This document shows positions 35,118 to 49,380 of a stretch of DNA of 64,000 nucleotides, one piece after another. Under the pieces are notes generated by a model. That model saw nothing but the letters and a program-made list of their open reading frames with translations. It was not told the origin of the DNA and made no database searches. Positions within the stretch are counted from its first letter, which is position 1. Each line of letters opens with the position of its first letter. The stretch is taken from positions 2,108,001 to 2,172,000 of the forward strand of contig NW_027480423.1 in assembly GCF_051401765.1 (NCBI RefSeq), in the 5' to 3' direction. This stretch comes from Calliopsis andreniformis (lineage: Eukaryota > Arthropoda > Insecta > Hymenoptera > Andrenidae). The translations under genes and the position numbers were made by a program.

Positions 35118-38100
35118 CTAGGCTCCACCCTAGGGCGTTGTTCCACCAGATGGAATAGTTAGGGCCTAAGAAGTCAACGCCAGAAGCATAAAATACTATA
35201 TAAGTACAACAGCTTTTCCATCGTATAAAACAAATAATTGCAACCAGTGTGAAGGTTATGGTCATTTCTACGTTCCAGGCAACCTAGGCTTCACCCTAGG
35301 CCGTTGTTCCACCAGATCGAATAGTTAGGTCCTAAGAAGTGAACGCCAGAAGCATAAAATGCAATAAAAATACAACAGTTTTTCCATCGTATAGCAGCAA
35401 TAATTTGCAACCAGTGTGATAGTAATGGACATTTCTACGTTCCGGGCAACCCAGGTTTCACTCCAGGGCGTTGCTCCACCAGATCGAATAGTTACGGCCT
35501 AAGAAGTCAACGCCAGAAGCATAAAATACGATGAAGATGCAACAGTTTTTCCTTCATATAAAACCAATAATTGCAATCAGTGTGAAAGTAATGGTCATTT
35601 CTACGTTCGGGCAACCTAGGCTTCACTCTACGGCGTTGTTCCACCAGATCGAATAGGTAGGGCCTAAGAAGTCAACACCAGAAGAATAAAATACAAAATA
35701 AATACAACAGCCTTTACACCGTATAAAACGAATAATTGCAACCTGTGTGAAGGTTATGGTCATATCTACGTTCCGGTCAACCTAGGCTTCACTGTAGGTT
35801 GTTGTTCCACCAGATAGAATAGGTAAGGCCATAGAAGTCAACGCCCGAAGCATAAAATACAATAAATATACAAGAGTTTTTCCATCGTATAACAGGAATA
35901 ATTGCAACCAGTGTGAAAGTGATGGACATTTCTACGTTCCGGGCAACCTAGGCTTCACTCTAGGGCGTTGTTCCACCAGATCGAAATGTTAGGGCCTAAG
36001 AAGTCAACGCAAGAAGCATATTATACAATATAAATATAACAGCTTTTCCATCGTATAAAACGAATAATAGCAATCAGTGTGAAAGTTATGGTCATTTCTA
36101 GGTTCCGGGCTACCTAGGCTGCACTCTAGGGCGTTGCTCCACCAGATCGCATAGTTAGGGCCTTAGAAGTCAACGCCAGGAGCATAAAATACGATATAAA
36201 TACAACAGTCTTTTCATCGTATTACAGGAATAATTGCAATAAGCGTGAAAGTAATGATCATTTCGGCGTTTCGGGCATCCTAGACTTAACTCTGATGCAT
36301 TGCTCCTCCAGATCGAATAGTTGGGGCCTAAGAAGTCAATGCCAGAAGCATAAAATACAATATAAATACAACAGCTTTGGCATCGAATAAATTAATAATT
36401 GCAAACAGTGTGAAAGATATGGTCACTTCTACGTTGCGGGCAACCTAGGCTTCATTCTAGGGCGTTGGTCCACCAGATCAAACAGTTAGGGCCTTAGAAG
36501 TCAACGCCCGAAACATAAAATACAAAATAAATCGAACAGGTTTTCCATTGTATAAAACTATTAATTGCTACCAGTGTGTAATTTCTGGTCATTTCGACGT
36601 TCCGGGCAACCTAGGCTTCACCCTAGGGAGTTGTTCCACCAGATGGAATAGTTAGGGCCTAAGAAGTCAACGCTAGAAGCATAAAACACGATATAAATAC
36701 AACAGTTTTTCCATCGCATAAAACGAGTAATCGCAAGCAGTATGAAAGTTATGGTCATTTCTACTTTCCGAGCAACCTAGGCTTCACGCTAGGGAGTTGC
36801 ACCACCAGATCGAATAGTTAGGGCCTTAGAAGTCAACGCCCGAAGCATAAAATACAAAATATATAGAACAGTTTTTCCATCGTATAAAACGAATAATTGC
36901 TACCAGTGTGAAAGTTATGGTCATTTCTACTTTCCAGGCAACATAGGCGTCACCCTAGGGCGTCGTTCCACCAGATGGAATAGTTAGGGCCTAAGAAGTC
37001 AACGCCAGAAGCATAAAATACGATATAAATACGGCAGCTTTTCCATCGTATAAAACGAATAATAGCAAACAGTGTGAAAGTAATTGTCATTTCTACGTTC
37101 CGGGCAACCTAGGCTTCACTCTAGGTCGTTGCTGCACTAGATCAAATAGCTAGCGACTTAGAATTAAACGTCAGAAGCACAGAATACAATAAAAATGCAA
37201 CAGTTTTTCCATCGTATAACAGGAATAATTGCAACCAGTGTGAATGTAATGGTCATTTCTGCGTTCCGGGCAACCTAGCTTTCACTCTAGGGCGTTGCTC
37301 CACCAGGTCGAGTAGTTAGGGCCTAAGAAGTCAATGCCAGAAGCATAAAATACGATATAAATACGGCAGCTTTTCCATCGTATAAAACGAATAATTGCAA
37401 CCAGTGTGATAGTTATGCTCATTTCTACGTTCCAGGAAACCTAGGCTTCACCCTAGGGCGTTGCTCCAACAGATTGAATAGTTAGGGCCTTAAAAGTCAA
37501 TGCCCGAAGCATAAAATGCAATAAAAATACAACAGTTTTTCCATCATATAACAGGAATAATCGAAACCAGTTTGAAAGTGATGGTCATTTCTACGTTCGG
37601 GCAACCTAGGTTTCACTCTAGGGCGTTCCTCCACCAGGTCGAATAGCTAGGGCCTAAGAAGTCAACACCAGAAGAATAAAATACGAAATAAATACAACAG
37701 CTTTTACATCGTATAAAACGAATAATTGCAACCAGTGTGAGAGTTCTGGTCATTTCGACGTTCCGGGCAACCTAGGCTTCACTCCAGGGTGTTCCTCCAC
37801 CAGATCGAATAGTTAGGGCCTTAGGAGTCAGCGCCAGGAGCATAAGATACAATAAAAATGCAACAGTCTTTTCATCGTATTACAGGAATAATTGCAATAA
37901 GCGTGAAAGTAATGATCATTTCGGCGGTTCGGGCATCCTAGACTTAACTCTGATGCATTGCTCCTCCAGATCGAATAGTTGGGGCCTAAGAAGTCAATGC
38001 CAGAAGCATAAAATACAATATAAATACAACAGCTTTGGCATCGAATAAATTAATAATTGCAAACAGTGTGAAAGATATGGTCATTTCTACGTTCCGGGCA

Positions 38101-41100
38101 ACCTAGGCTTCATTCTAGGGCGTTGGTCCACCAGATCAAACAGTTAGGGCCTTAGAAGTCAACGCCCGAAACATAAAATACAAAATAAATCGAACAGGTT
38201 TTCCATTGTATAAAACGAATAATTGCAACCAGTGTGAAAGTAATGGTCATTCCTACGTTCCGTGCAACCTAGGTTTCACTCCAGGGCGTTGCTCCACCAG
38301 ATCGAATAGTAAGGGCCTAAGAAGTCAACGCCAGAAGCATAAAATACAATATAAATACAACAGTTTTTTCACCGTATAAAACGAATAATTGCAACCAGTA
38401 TGAAAGTTATGGTCATTTCTACTTTCCGGGCAACCTAGACCTCACTCTAGGGCGTTGACCCACCAGATCGAACAGTTAGGGCCTTAGAAGTCAACGCCCG
38501 AAGCATAAAATACAAAATAAATAGTACAGTTTTTCAATCGTATAAAACGAATAATTTCTACCAGTGTGGAAGATATGGGCATTTCTACTTTCCGGGCAAC
38601 CTAGGCTTCACCCTAGGGAGTTGTTCCACCAGATGGAACAGTTAGGGCCTAAGAAGTCAACGCCAGAAGCATAAAACACGATATAAATACAACAGTTTTT
38701 CCATCGTATAAAACGAATAATTGCAACCAGTGTGAAAGTAATGGTCATTTCTACGTTCCGGGCATCCTAGGCTACACTCTAGGTCGTTGCTCCACCAGAT
38801 CAAATAGCTAGTGACTTAGAATTAAACGCCAGAAGCATAGAATACAATAAAAATACAACAGTTTTTCCATCGTATAAAAGGAATAATTGCAAACAGTGTG
38901 AAAGTAATGGTCATTTCTACGTTCGGGCAACCTAGGCTTCACTCTACGGCGTTGTTCCACCAGATCGAATAGGTAGGGCCTAAGAAGTCAACACCAGAAG
39001 AATAAAATACAAAATAAATACAACAGCCTTTACACCGTATAAAACGAATAATTGCAACCTGTGTGAAGGTTATGGTCATATCTACGTTCCGGTCAACCTA
39101 GGCTTCACTGTAGGTTGTTGTTCCACCAGATAGAATAGGTAAGGCCATAGAAGTCAGCGCCCGAAGCATAAAATACAATAAATATACAAGAGTTTTTCCA
39201 TCGTATAACAGGAATAATTGCAACCAGTGTGAAAGTGATGGACATTTCTACGTTCCGGGCAACCTAGGCTTCACTCTAGGGCGTTGTTCCACCAGATCGA
39301 AATGTTAGGGCCTAAGAAGTCAACGCAAGAAGCATAATATACAATATAAATATAACAGCTTTTCCATCTTATAAAACGAATAATAGCAATCAGTGTGAAA
39401 GTTATGGTCACTTCTAGGTTCCGGGCTACCTAGGCTGCACTCTAGGGCGTTGCTCCACCAGATCGCATAGTTAGGGCCTTAGAAGTCAACGCCAGAAGCA
39501 TAAAATACGATATAAATACAACAGTCTTTTCATCGTATTACAGGAATAATTGCAATAAGCGTGAAAGTAATGATCATTTCGGCGTTTCGGGCATCCTAGA
39601 CTTAACTCTGATGCATTGCTCCTCCAGATCGAATAGTTGGGGCCCAAGAAGTCAATGCCAGAAGCATAAAATACAATATAAATACAACAGCTTTGGCATC
39701 GAATAAATTAATAATTGCAAACAGTGTGAAAGATATGGTCATTTCTACGTTGCGGGCAACCTAGGCTTCATTCTAGGGCGTTGGTCCACCAGATCAAACA
39801 GCTAGGGCCTTAGAAGTCAACGCCCGAAACATAAAATACAAAATAAATCGAACAGGTTTTCCATTGTATAAAACTATTAATTGCTACCAGTGTGAAAGTT
39901 CTGGTCATTTCGACGTTCCGGGCAACCTAGGCTTCACCCTAGGGAGTTGTTCCACCAGATGGAATAGTTAGAGCCTAAGAAGTCAACGCCAGAAGCATAA
40001 ACACGATATAAATACAACAGTTTTTCCATCGCATAAAACGAGTAATCGCAAGCAGTATGAAAGTTATGGTCATTTCTACTTTCCGAACAACCTAGGCTCC
40101 ACGCTAGGGAGTTGCACCACCAGATCGAATAGTTAGGGCCTTAGAAGTCAACGCCCGAAGCATAAAATACAAAATATATAGAACAGTTTTTCCATCGTAT
40201 AAAACGAATAATTGCTACCAGTGTGAAAGTTATGGTCATTTCTACTTTCCAGGCAAGCTAGGCGTCACCCTAGGGCGTTCTTCCACCAGATGGAATAGTT
40301 AGGGCCTAAGAAGTCAACGCCAGAAGCATAAAATACGATATAAATACGGCAGCTTTTCCATCGTATAAACGAATAATTGCAACCAGTGTGATAGTTATGC
40401 TCATTTCTACGTTCCGGGCAACCTAGGCTTCACCCTAGGGCGCTGCTCCAACAGACTGAATAGCTAGGGCCTTAAAAGTCAATGCCCGAAGCATAAAATG
40501 CAATAAAAATACAACAGTTTTTCCATCGTATAACAGGAATAATTGCAACCGGTGTGAAAGTAATGGTCATTCCTACGTTCCGGGCAACCTAGGTTTCACT
40601 ACAGGGCGTTGCTCCTCCAGATCGAATAGTTAGGTCATAAGAAGTCAACGCCAGAAGCATAAAATACGATATAAATACAACAGCTTTTCCATCGTATAAA
40701 ACGAATAATTGCAACCAGTGCGAAAGTTATGGTCATTTCTACGTTCCGGGCTACCTAGGCTTCACCCTAGGGCGTTGCTCCAACAGATTGAATAGTTAGG
40801 GCCTTAAAAGTCAATGCCCGAAGCATAAAATGCAATAAAAATACAACAGTTTTTCCATCGTATAACAGGAATAATTGCAACCAGTGTGAAACTAATGGTC
40901 ATTCCTACGTTCCGGGCAACCTAGGTTTCACTCCAGGGCGTTGCTCCACCAGATCGAATAGTTAGGGCCTTAGAAGTCAACGCCCGAAGCATAAAATACA
41001 AAATATATAGAACAGTTTTTCCATCGTATAAAACGAATAATTGCTACCAGTGTGAAAGTTATGGTCATTTCTACTTCCCAGGCAACCTAGGCGTCACCCT

Positions 41101-42248
41101 AGGGCGTTGTTCCACCAGATGGAATAGTTAGGGCCTAAGAAGTCAACGCCAGAAGCATAAAATACAATATAAATACAACAGCTTTTCCATCGTACAAAAT
41201 GAATAATAGCAAACAGTGTGAAAGTAATTGTCACTTCTACGTTCCGGGCAACCTAGGCTTCACTCTAGGTCGTTGCTGCACTAGATCAAATAGCTAGCGA
41301 CTTAGAATTAAACGCCAGAAGCATAGAATACAATAAAAATGCAACAGTTTTTCCATCGTATAACAGGAATAATTGCAACCAGTGTGAATGTAATGGTCAT
41401 TTCTGCGTTCCGGGCAACCTAGCTTTCACTCTAGGGCGCTGCTCCACCAGGTCGAGTAGTTAGGGCCTAAGAGGTCAATGCCAGAAGCATAAAATACGAT
41501 ATAAATACGGCTGCTTTTCCATCGTATAAAACGAATAATTGCAACCAGTGTGATAGTTATGCTCATTTCTACGTTCCAGGAAACCTAGGCTTCACCCTAG
41601 GGCGTTGCTCCAACAGATTGAATAGTTAGGGCCTTAAAAGTCAGTGCCCGAAGCATAAAATGCAATAAAAATACAACAGTTTTTCCATCATATAACAGGA
41701 ATAATTGAAACCAGTTTGAAAGTGATGGTCATTTCTACGTTCCGGGCAAGCTAGGCTTTACTCTAGGGCGTTGCTCCACCAGCTCGAATTGTTAGGGCCC
41801 AAGAAGTCAAAGTCAGAAGCATAAAATACGATATAAATACAACAGCTTTTCCATCGTATAAAACGTGTAATTGCAACCATTGTGAAAGTAATGGTCATTT
41901 CTACGTTCCGGGCTACCTGGGCTTCACCCTACGGCGTTGTTCCACTAGATCGAATAGTTAGGGCCTAAGAAGTGAACGCCAGAAGCATAAAATACAATAT
42001 AAATACAACAGTTTTTTCACCGTATAAAACGAATAATTGCAACCAGTATGAAAGTTATGGTCATTTCTACTTTCCGGGCAACCTAGACCTCACTCTAGGG
42101 CGTTGCCCCACCAGATCGAACAGTTAGGGCCTAAGAAGTCAACGCCCGAAGCATAAAATACAAAATAAATAGTACAGATTTTCAATCGTATAAAACGAAT
42201 AATTTCTACCAGTGTGGAAGTTATGGGCATTTCTACTTTCCGGGCAAC
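35118..42248. repeat. HOR-G copy 1 (43 monomers, about 7131 bp)
   Basis: A 43-monomer unit repeated immediately downstream. Displacement is 7131 over most of its length (35191 equals 42322, 36301 equals 43432, 38881 equals 46012) and 7132 after a one-base difference near 40000 (41791 equals 48923). The unit has internal structure: 35590-37060 recurs at about 38910-40372 (20 monomers), and a type U' monomer (CATTTCGGCGTTTCGGGCAT) appears three times, near 36250, 37910 and 39565. It also contains module T near 35360-35570. Confidence 0.93.
38910..40372. repeat. Internal duplicate within HOR-G (about 9 monomers)
   Basis: Repeats about 35590-37060 at a displacement near 3315 (20 monomers). It starts with the unusual ACGTTCGGGCAACC (one C missing) and TCTACGGCGTTGTTCC, and runs through the type U' monomer and TACAAAATATATAGAACAG. 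It ends where GTATAAAACGAATAATAGC in the left copy meets GTATAAACGAATAATTGC here. The equivalent lies at about 46041-47504 in HOR-G copy 2. Confidence 0.8.
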
Positions 42249-45200
42249 CTAGGCTCCACCCTAGGGCGTTGTTCCACCAGATGGAATAGTTAGGGCCTAA
42301 GAAGTCAACGCCAGAAGCATAAAATACTATATAAGTACAACAGCTTTTCCATCGTATAAAACAAATAATTGCAACCAGTGTGAAGGTTATGGTCATTTCT
42401 ACGTTCCAGGCAACCTAGGCTTCACCCTAGGCCGTTGTTCCACCAGATCGAATAGTTAGGTCCTAAGAAGTGAACGCCAGAAGCATAAAATGCAATAAAA
42501 ATACAACAGTTTTTCCATCGTATAGCAGCAATAATTTGCAACCAGTGTGATAGTAATGGACATTTCTACGTTCCGGGCAACCCAGGTTTCACTCCAGGGC
42601 GTTGCTCCACCAGATCGAATAGTTACGGCCTAAGAAGTCAACGCCAGAAGCATAAAATACGATGAAGATGCAACAGTTTTTCCTTCATATAAAACGAATA
42701 ATTGCAATCAGTGTGAAAGTAATGGTCATTTCTACGTTCGGGCAACCTAGGCTTCACTCTACGGCGTTGTTCCACCAGATCGAATAGGTAGGGCCTAAGA
42801 AGTCAACACCAGAAGAATAAAATACAAAATAAATACAACAGCCTTTACACCGTATAAAACGAATAATTGCAACCTGTGTGAAGGTTATGGTCATATCTAC
42901 GTTCCGGTCAACCTAGGCTTCACTGTAGGTTGTTGTTCCACCAGATAGAATAGGTAAGGCCATAGAAGTCAACGCCCGAAGCATAAAATACAATAAATAT
43001 ACAAGAGTTTTTCCATCGTATAACAGGAATAATTGCAACCAGTGTGAAAGTGATGGACATTTCTACGTTCCGGGCAACCTAGGCTTCACTCTAGGGCGTT
43101 GTTCCACCAGATCGAAATGTTAGGGCCTAAGAAGTCAACGCAAGAAGCATATTATACAATATAAATATAACAGCTTTTCCATCGTATAAAACGAATAATA
43201 GCAATCAGTGTGAAAGTTATGGTCATTTCTAGGTTCCGGGCTACCTAGGCTGCACTCTAGGGCGTTGCTCCACCAGATCGCATAGTTAGGGCCTTAGAAG
43301 TCAACGCCAGGAGCATAAAATACGATATAAATACAACAGTCTTTTCATCGTATTACAGGAATAATTGCAATAAGCGTGAAAGTAATGATCATTTCGGCGT
43401 TTCGGGCATCCTAGACTTAACTCTGATGCATTGCTCCTCCAGATCGAATAGTTGGGGCCTAAGAAGTCAATGCCAGAAGCATAAAATACAATATAAATAC
43501 AACAGCTTTGGCATCGAATAAATTAATAATTGCAAACAGTGTGAAAGATATGGTCACTTCTACGTTGCGGGCAACCTAGGCTTCATTCTAGGGCGTTGGT
43601 CCACCAGATCAAACAGTTAGGGCCTTAGAAGTCAACGCCCGAAACATAAAATACAAAATAAATCGAACAGGTTTTCCATTGTATAAAACTATTAATTGCT
43701 ACCAGTGTGTAATTTCTGGTCATTTCGACGTTCCGGGCAAGCTAGGCTTCACCCTAGGGAGTTGTTCCACCAGATGGAATAGTTAGGGCCTAAGAAGTCA
43801 ACGCTAGAAGCATAAAACACGATATAAATACAACAGTTTTTCCATCGCATAAAACGAGTAATCGCAAGCAGTATGAAAGTTATGGTCATTTCTACTTTCC
43901 GAGCAACCTAGGCTTCACGCTAGGGAGTTGCACCACCAGATCGAATAGTTAGGGCCTTAGAAGTCAACGCCCGAAGCATAAAATACAAAATATATAGAAC
44001 AGTTTTTCCATCGTATAAAACGAATAATTGCTACCAGTGTGAAAGTTATGGTCATTTCTACTTTCCAGGCAACATAGGCGTCACCCTAGGGCGTCGTTCC
44101 ACCAGATGGAATAGTTAGGGCCTAAGAAGTCAACGCCAGAAGCATAAAATACGATATAAATACGGCAGCTTTTCCATCGTATAAAACGAATAATAGCAAA
44201 CAGTGTGAAAGTAATTGTCATTTCTACGTTCCGGGCAACCTAGGCTTCACTCTAGGTCGTTGCTGCACTAGATCAAATAGCTAGCGACTTAGAATTAAAC
44301 GTCAGAAGCACAGAATACAATAAAAATGCAACAGTTTTTCCATCGTATAACAGGAATAATTGCAACCAGTGTGAATGTAATGGTCATTTCTGCGTTCCGG
44401 GCAACCTAGCTTTCACTCTAGGGCGTTGCTCCACCAGGTCGAGTAGTTAGGGCCTAAGAAGTCAATGCCAGAAGCATAAAATACGATATAAATACGGCAG
44501 CTTTTCCATCGTATAAAACGAATAATTGCAACCAGTGTGATAGTTATGCTCATTTCTACGTTCCAGGAAACCTAGGCTTCACCCTAGGGCGTTGCTCCAA
44601 CAGATTGAATAGTTAGGGCCTTAAAAGTCAATGCCCGAAGCATAAAATGCAATAAAAATACAACAGTTTTTCCATCATATAACAGGAATAATTGAAACCA
44701 GTTTGAAAGTGATGGTCATTTCTACGTTCGGGCAACCTAGGTTTCACTCTAGGGCGTTCCTCCACCAGGTCGAATAGCTAGGGCCTAAGAAGTCAACACC
44801 AGAAGAATAAAATACGAAATAAATACAACAGCTTTTACATCGTATAAAACGAATAATTGCAACCAGTGTGAGAGTTCTGGTCATTTCGACGTTCCGGGCA
44901 ACCTAGGCTTCACTCCAGGGTGTTCCTCCACCAGATCGAATAGTTAGGGCCTTAGGAGTCAGCGCCAGGAGCATAAGATACAATAAAAATGCAACAGTCT
45001 TTTCATCGTATTACAGGAATAATTGCAATAAGCGTGAAAGTAATGATCATTTCGGCGGTTCGGGCATCCTAGACTTAACTCTGATGCATTGCTCCTCCAG
45101 ATCGAATAGTTGGGGCCTAAGAAGTCAATGCCAGAAGCATAAAATACAATATAAATACAACAGCTTTGGCATCGAATAAATTAATAATTGCAAACAGTGT

Positions 45201-48200
45201 GAAAGATATGGTCATTTCTACGTTCCGGGCAACCTAGGCTTCATTCTAGGGCGTTGGTCCACCAGATCAAACAGTTAGGGCCTTAGAAGTCAACGCCCGA
45301 AACATAAAATACAAAATAAATCGAACAGGTTTTCCATTGTATAAAACGAATAATTGCAACCAGTGTGAAAGTAATGGTCATTCCTACGTTCCGTGCAACC
45401 TAGGTTTCACTCCAGGGCGTTGCTCCACCAGATCGAATAGTAAGGGCCTAAGAAGTCAACGCCAGAAGCATAAAATACAATATAAATACAACAGTTTTTT
45501 CACCGTATAAAACGAATAATTGCAACCAGTATGAAAGTTATGGTCATTTCTACTTTCCGGGCAACCTAGACCTCACTCTAGGGCGTTGACCCACCAGATC
45601 GAACAGTTAGGGCCTTAGAAGTCAACGCCCGAAGCATAAAATACAAAATAAATAGTACAGTTTTTCAATCGTATAAAACGAATAATTTCTACCAGTGTGG
45701 AAGATATGGGCATTTCTACTTTCCGGGCAACCTAGGCTTCACCCTAGGGAGTTGTTCCACCAGATGGAACAGTTAGGGCCTAAGAAGTCAACGCCAGAAG
45801 CATAAAACACGATATAAATACAACAGTTTTTCCATCGTATAAAACGAATAATTGCAACCAGTGTGAAAGTAATGGTCATTTCTACGTTCCGGGCATCCTA
45901 GGCTACACTCTAGGTCGTTGCTCCACCAGATCAAATAGCTAGTGACTTAGAATTAAACGCCAGAAGCATAGAATACAATAAAAATACAACAGTTTTTCCA
46001 TCGTATAAAAGGAATAATTGCAAACAGTGTGAAAGTAATGGTCATTTCTACGTTCGGGCAACCTAGGCTTCACTCTACGGCGTTGTTCCACCAGATCGAA
46101 TAGGTAGGGCCTAAGAAGTCAACACCAGAAGAATAAAATACAAAATAAATACAACAGCCTTTACACCGTATAAAACGAATAATTGCAACCTGTGTGAAGG
46201 TTATGGTCATATCTACGTTCCGGTCAACCTAGGCTTCACTGTAGGTTGTTGTTCCACCAGATAGAATAGGTAAGGCCATAGAAGTCAACGCCCGAAGCAT
46301 AAAATACAATAAATATACAAGAGTTTTTCCATCGTATAACAGGAATAATTGCAACCAGTGTGAAAGTGATGGACATTTCTACGTTCCGGGCAACCTAGGC
46401 TTCACTCTAGGGCGTTGTTCCACCAGATCGAAATGTTAGGGCCTAAGAAGTCAACGCAAGAAGCATAATATACAATATAAATATAACAGCTTTTCCATCT
46501 TATAAAACGAATAATAGCAATCAGTGTGAAAGTTATGGTCACTTCTAGGTTCCGGGCTACCTAGGCTGCACTCTAGGGCGTTGCTCCACCAGATCGCATA
46601 GTTAGGGCCTTAGAAGTCAACGCCAGAAGCATAAAATACGATATAAATACAACAGTCTTTTCATCGTATTACAGGAATAATTGCAATAAGCGTGAAAGTA
46701 ATGATCATTTCGGCGTTTCGGGCATCCTAGACTTAACTCTGATGCATTGCTCCTCCAGATCGAATAGTTGGGGCCCAAGAAGTCAATGCCAGAAGCATAA
46801 AATACAATATAAATACAACAGCTTTGGCATCGAATAAATTAATAATTGCAAACAGTGTGAAAGATATGGTCATTTCTACGTTGCGGGCAACCTAGGCTTC
46901 ATTCTAGGGCGTTGGTCCACCAGATCAAACAGCTAGGGCCTTAGAAGTCAACGCCCGAAACATAAAATACAAAATAAATCGAACAGGTTTTCCATTGTAT
47001 AAAACTATTAATTGCTACCAGTGTGAAAGTTCTGGTCATTTCGACGTTCCGGGCAACCTAGGCTTCACCCTAGGGAGTTGTTCCACCAGATGGAATAGTT
47101 AGGGCCTAAGAAGTCAACGCCAGAAGCATAAAACACGATATAAATACAACAGTTTTTCCATCGCATAAAACGAGTAATCGCAAGCAGTATGAAAGTTATG
47201 GTCATTTCTACTTTCCGAACAACCTAGGCTCCACGCTAGGGAGTTGCACCACCAGATCGAATAGTTAGGGCCTTAGAAGTCAACGCCCGAAGCATAAAAT
47301 ACAAAATATATAGAACAGTTTTTCCATCGTATAAAACGAATAATTGCTACCAGTGTGAAAGTTATGGTCATTTCTACTTTCCAGGCAAGCTAGGCGTCAC
47401 CCTAGGGCGTTCTTCCACCAGATGGAATAGTTAGGGCCTAAGAAGTCAACGCCAGAAGCATAAAATACGATATAAATACGGCAGCTTTTCCATCGTATAA
47501 ACGAATAATTGCAACCAGTGTGATAGTTATGCTCATTTCTACGTTCCGGGCAACCTAGGCTTCACCCTAGGGCGCTGCTCCAACAGACTGAATAGCTAGG
47601 GCCTTAAAAGTCAATGCCCGAAGCATAAAATGCAATAAAAATACAACAGTTTTTCCATCGTATAACAGGAATAATTGCAACCGGTGTGAAAGTAATGGTC
47701 ATTCCTACGTTCCGGGCAACCTAGGTTTCACTACAGGGCGTTGCTCCACCAGATCGAATAGTTAGGTCATAAGAAGTCAACGCCAGAAGCATAAAATACG
47801 ATATAAATACAACAGCTTTTCCATCGTATAAAACGAATAATTGCAACCAGTGCGAAAGTTATGGTCATTTCTACGTTCCGGGCTACCTAGGCTTCACCCA
47901 AGGGCGTTGCTCCAACAGATTGAATAGTTAGGGCCTTAAAAGTCAATGCCCGAAGCATAAAATGCAATAAAAATACAACAGTTTTTCCATCGTATAACAG
48001 GAATAATTGCAACCAGTGTGAAACTAATGGTCATTCCTACGTTCCGGGCAACCTAGGTTTCACTCCAGGGCGTTGCTCCACCAGATCGAATAGTTAGGGC
48101 CTTAGAAGTCAACGCCCGAAGCATAAAATACAAAATATATAGAACAGTTTTTCCATCGTATAAAACGAATAATTGCTACCAGTGTGAAAGTTATGGTCAT

Positions 48201-49380
48201 TTCTACTTCCCAGGCAACCTAGGCGTCACCCTAGGGCGTTGTTCCACCAGATGGAATAGTTAGGGCCTAAGAAGTCAACGCCAGAAGCATAAAATACAAT
48301 ATAAATACAACAGCTTTTCCATCGTACAAAATGAATAATAGCAAACAGTGTGAAAGTAATTGTCACTTCTACGTTCCGGGCAACCTAGGCTTCACTCTAG
48401 GTCGTTGCTGCACTAGATCAAATAGCTAGCGACTTAGAATTAAACGCCAGAAGCATAGAATACAATAAAAATGCAACAGTTTTTCCATCGTATAACAGGA
48501 ATAATTGCAACCAGTGTGAATGTAATGGTCATTTCTGCGTTCCGGGCAACCTAGCTTTCACTCTAGGGCGCTGCTCCACCAGGTCGAGTAGTTAGGGCCT
48601 AAGAGGTCAATGCCAGAAGCATAAAATACGATATAAATACGGCTGCTTTTCCATCGTATAAAACGAATAATTGCAACCAGTGTGATAGTTATGCTCATTT
48701 CTACGTTCCAGGAAACCTAGGCTTCACCCTAGGGCGTTGCTCCAACAGATTGAATAGTTAGGGCCTTAAAAGTCAGTGCCCGAAGCATAAAATGCAATAA
48801 AAATACAACAGTTTTTCCATCATATAACAGGAATAATTGAAACCAGTTTGAAAGTGATGGTCATTTCTACGTTCCGGGCAAGCTAGGCTTTACTCTAGGG
48901 CGTTGCTCCACCAGCTCGAATTGTTAGGGCCCAAGAAGTCAAAGCCAGAAGCATAAAATACGATATAAATACAACAGCTTTTCCATCGTATAAAACGTGT
49001 AATTGCAACCATTGTGAAAGTAATGGTCATTTCTACGTTCCGGGCTACCTGGGCTTCACCCTACGGCGTTGTTCCACTAGATCGAATAGTTAGGGCCTAA
49101 GAAGTGAACGCCAGAAGCATAAAATACAATATAAATACAACAGTTTTTTCACCGTATAAAACGAATAATTGCAACCAGTATGAAAGTTATGGTCATTTCT
49201 ACTTTCCGGGCAACCTAGACCTCACTCTAGGGCGTTGCCCCACCAGATCGAACAGTTAGGGCCTAAGAAGTCAACGCCCGAAGCATAAAATACAAAATAA
49301 ATAGTACAGATTTTCAATCGTATAAAACGAATAATTTCTACCAGTGTGGAAGTTATGGGCATTTCTACTTTCCGGGCAAC
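42249..49380. repeat. HOR-G copy 2 (43 monomers, about 7132 bp)
   Basis: I noted roughly ten differences from copy 1 over more than 7 kb. Examples are AAACCAATAATT to AAACGAATAATT near 42704, GGGCAACCTAGG to GGGCAAGCTAGG near 43739, GCTCCTCCAG to GCTCCACCAG near 47746 and CACCCTAGGG to CACCCAAGGG near 47897. That level of identity means the duplication is very recent. The end is placed where copy 1 would return to GGCTCCACCCTAGGGCG and copy 2 instead reads GGCTTCACCCTAGGGAG. Confidence 0.93.

Noticed and set aside
35118..49380. HOR-G doubling as an assembly artefact
   Set aside because: The two copies differ by scattered substitutions and a one-base length change, and copy 2 leads into different sequence. 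A real duplication is more likely, although read depth was not available to me.
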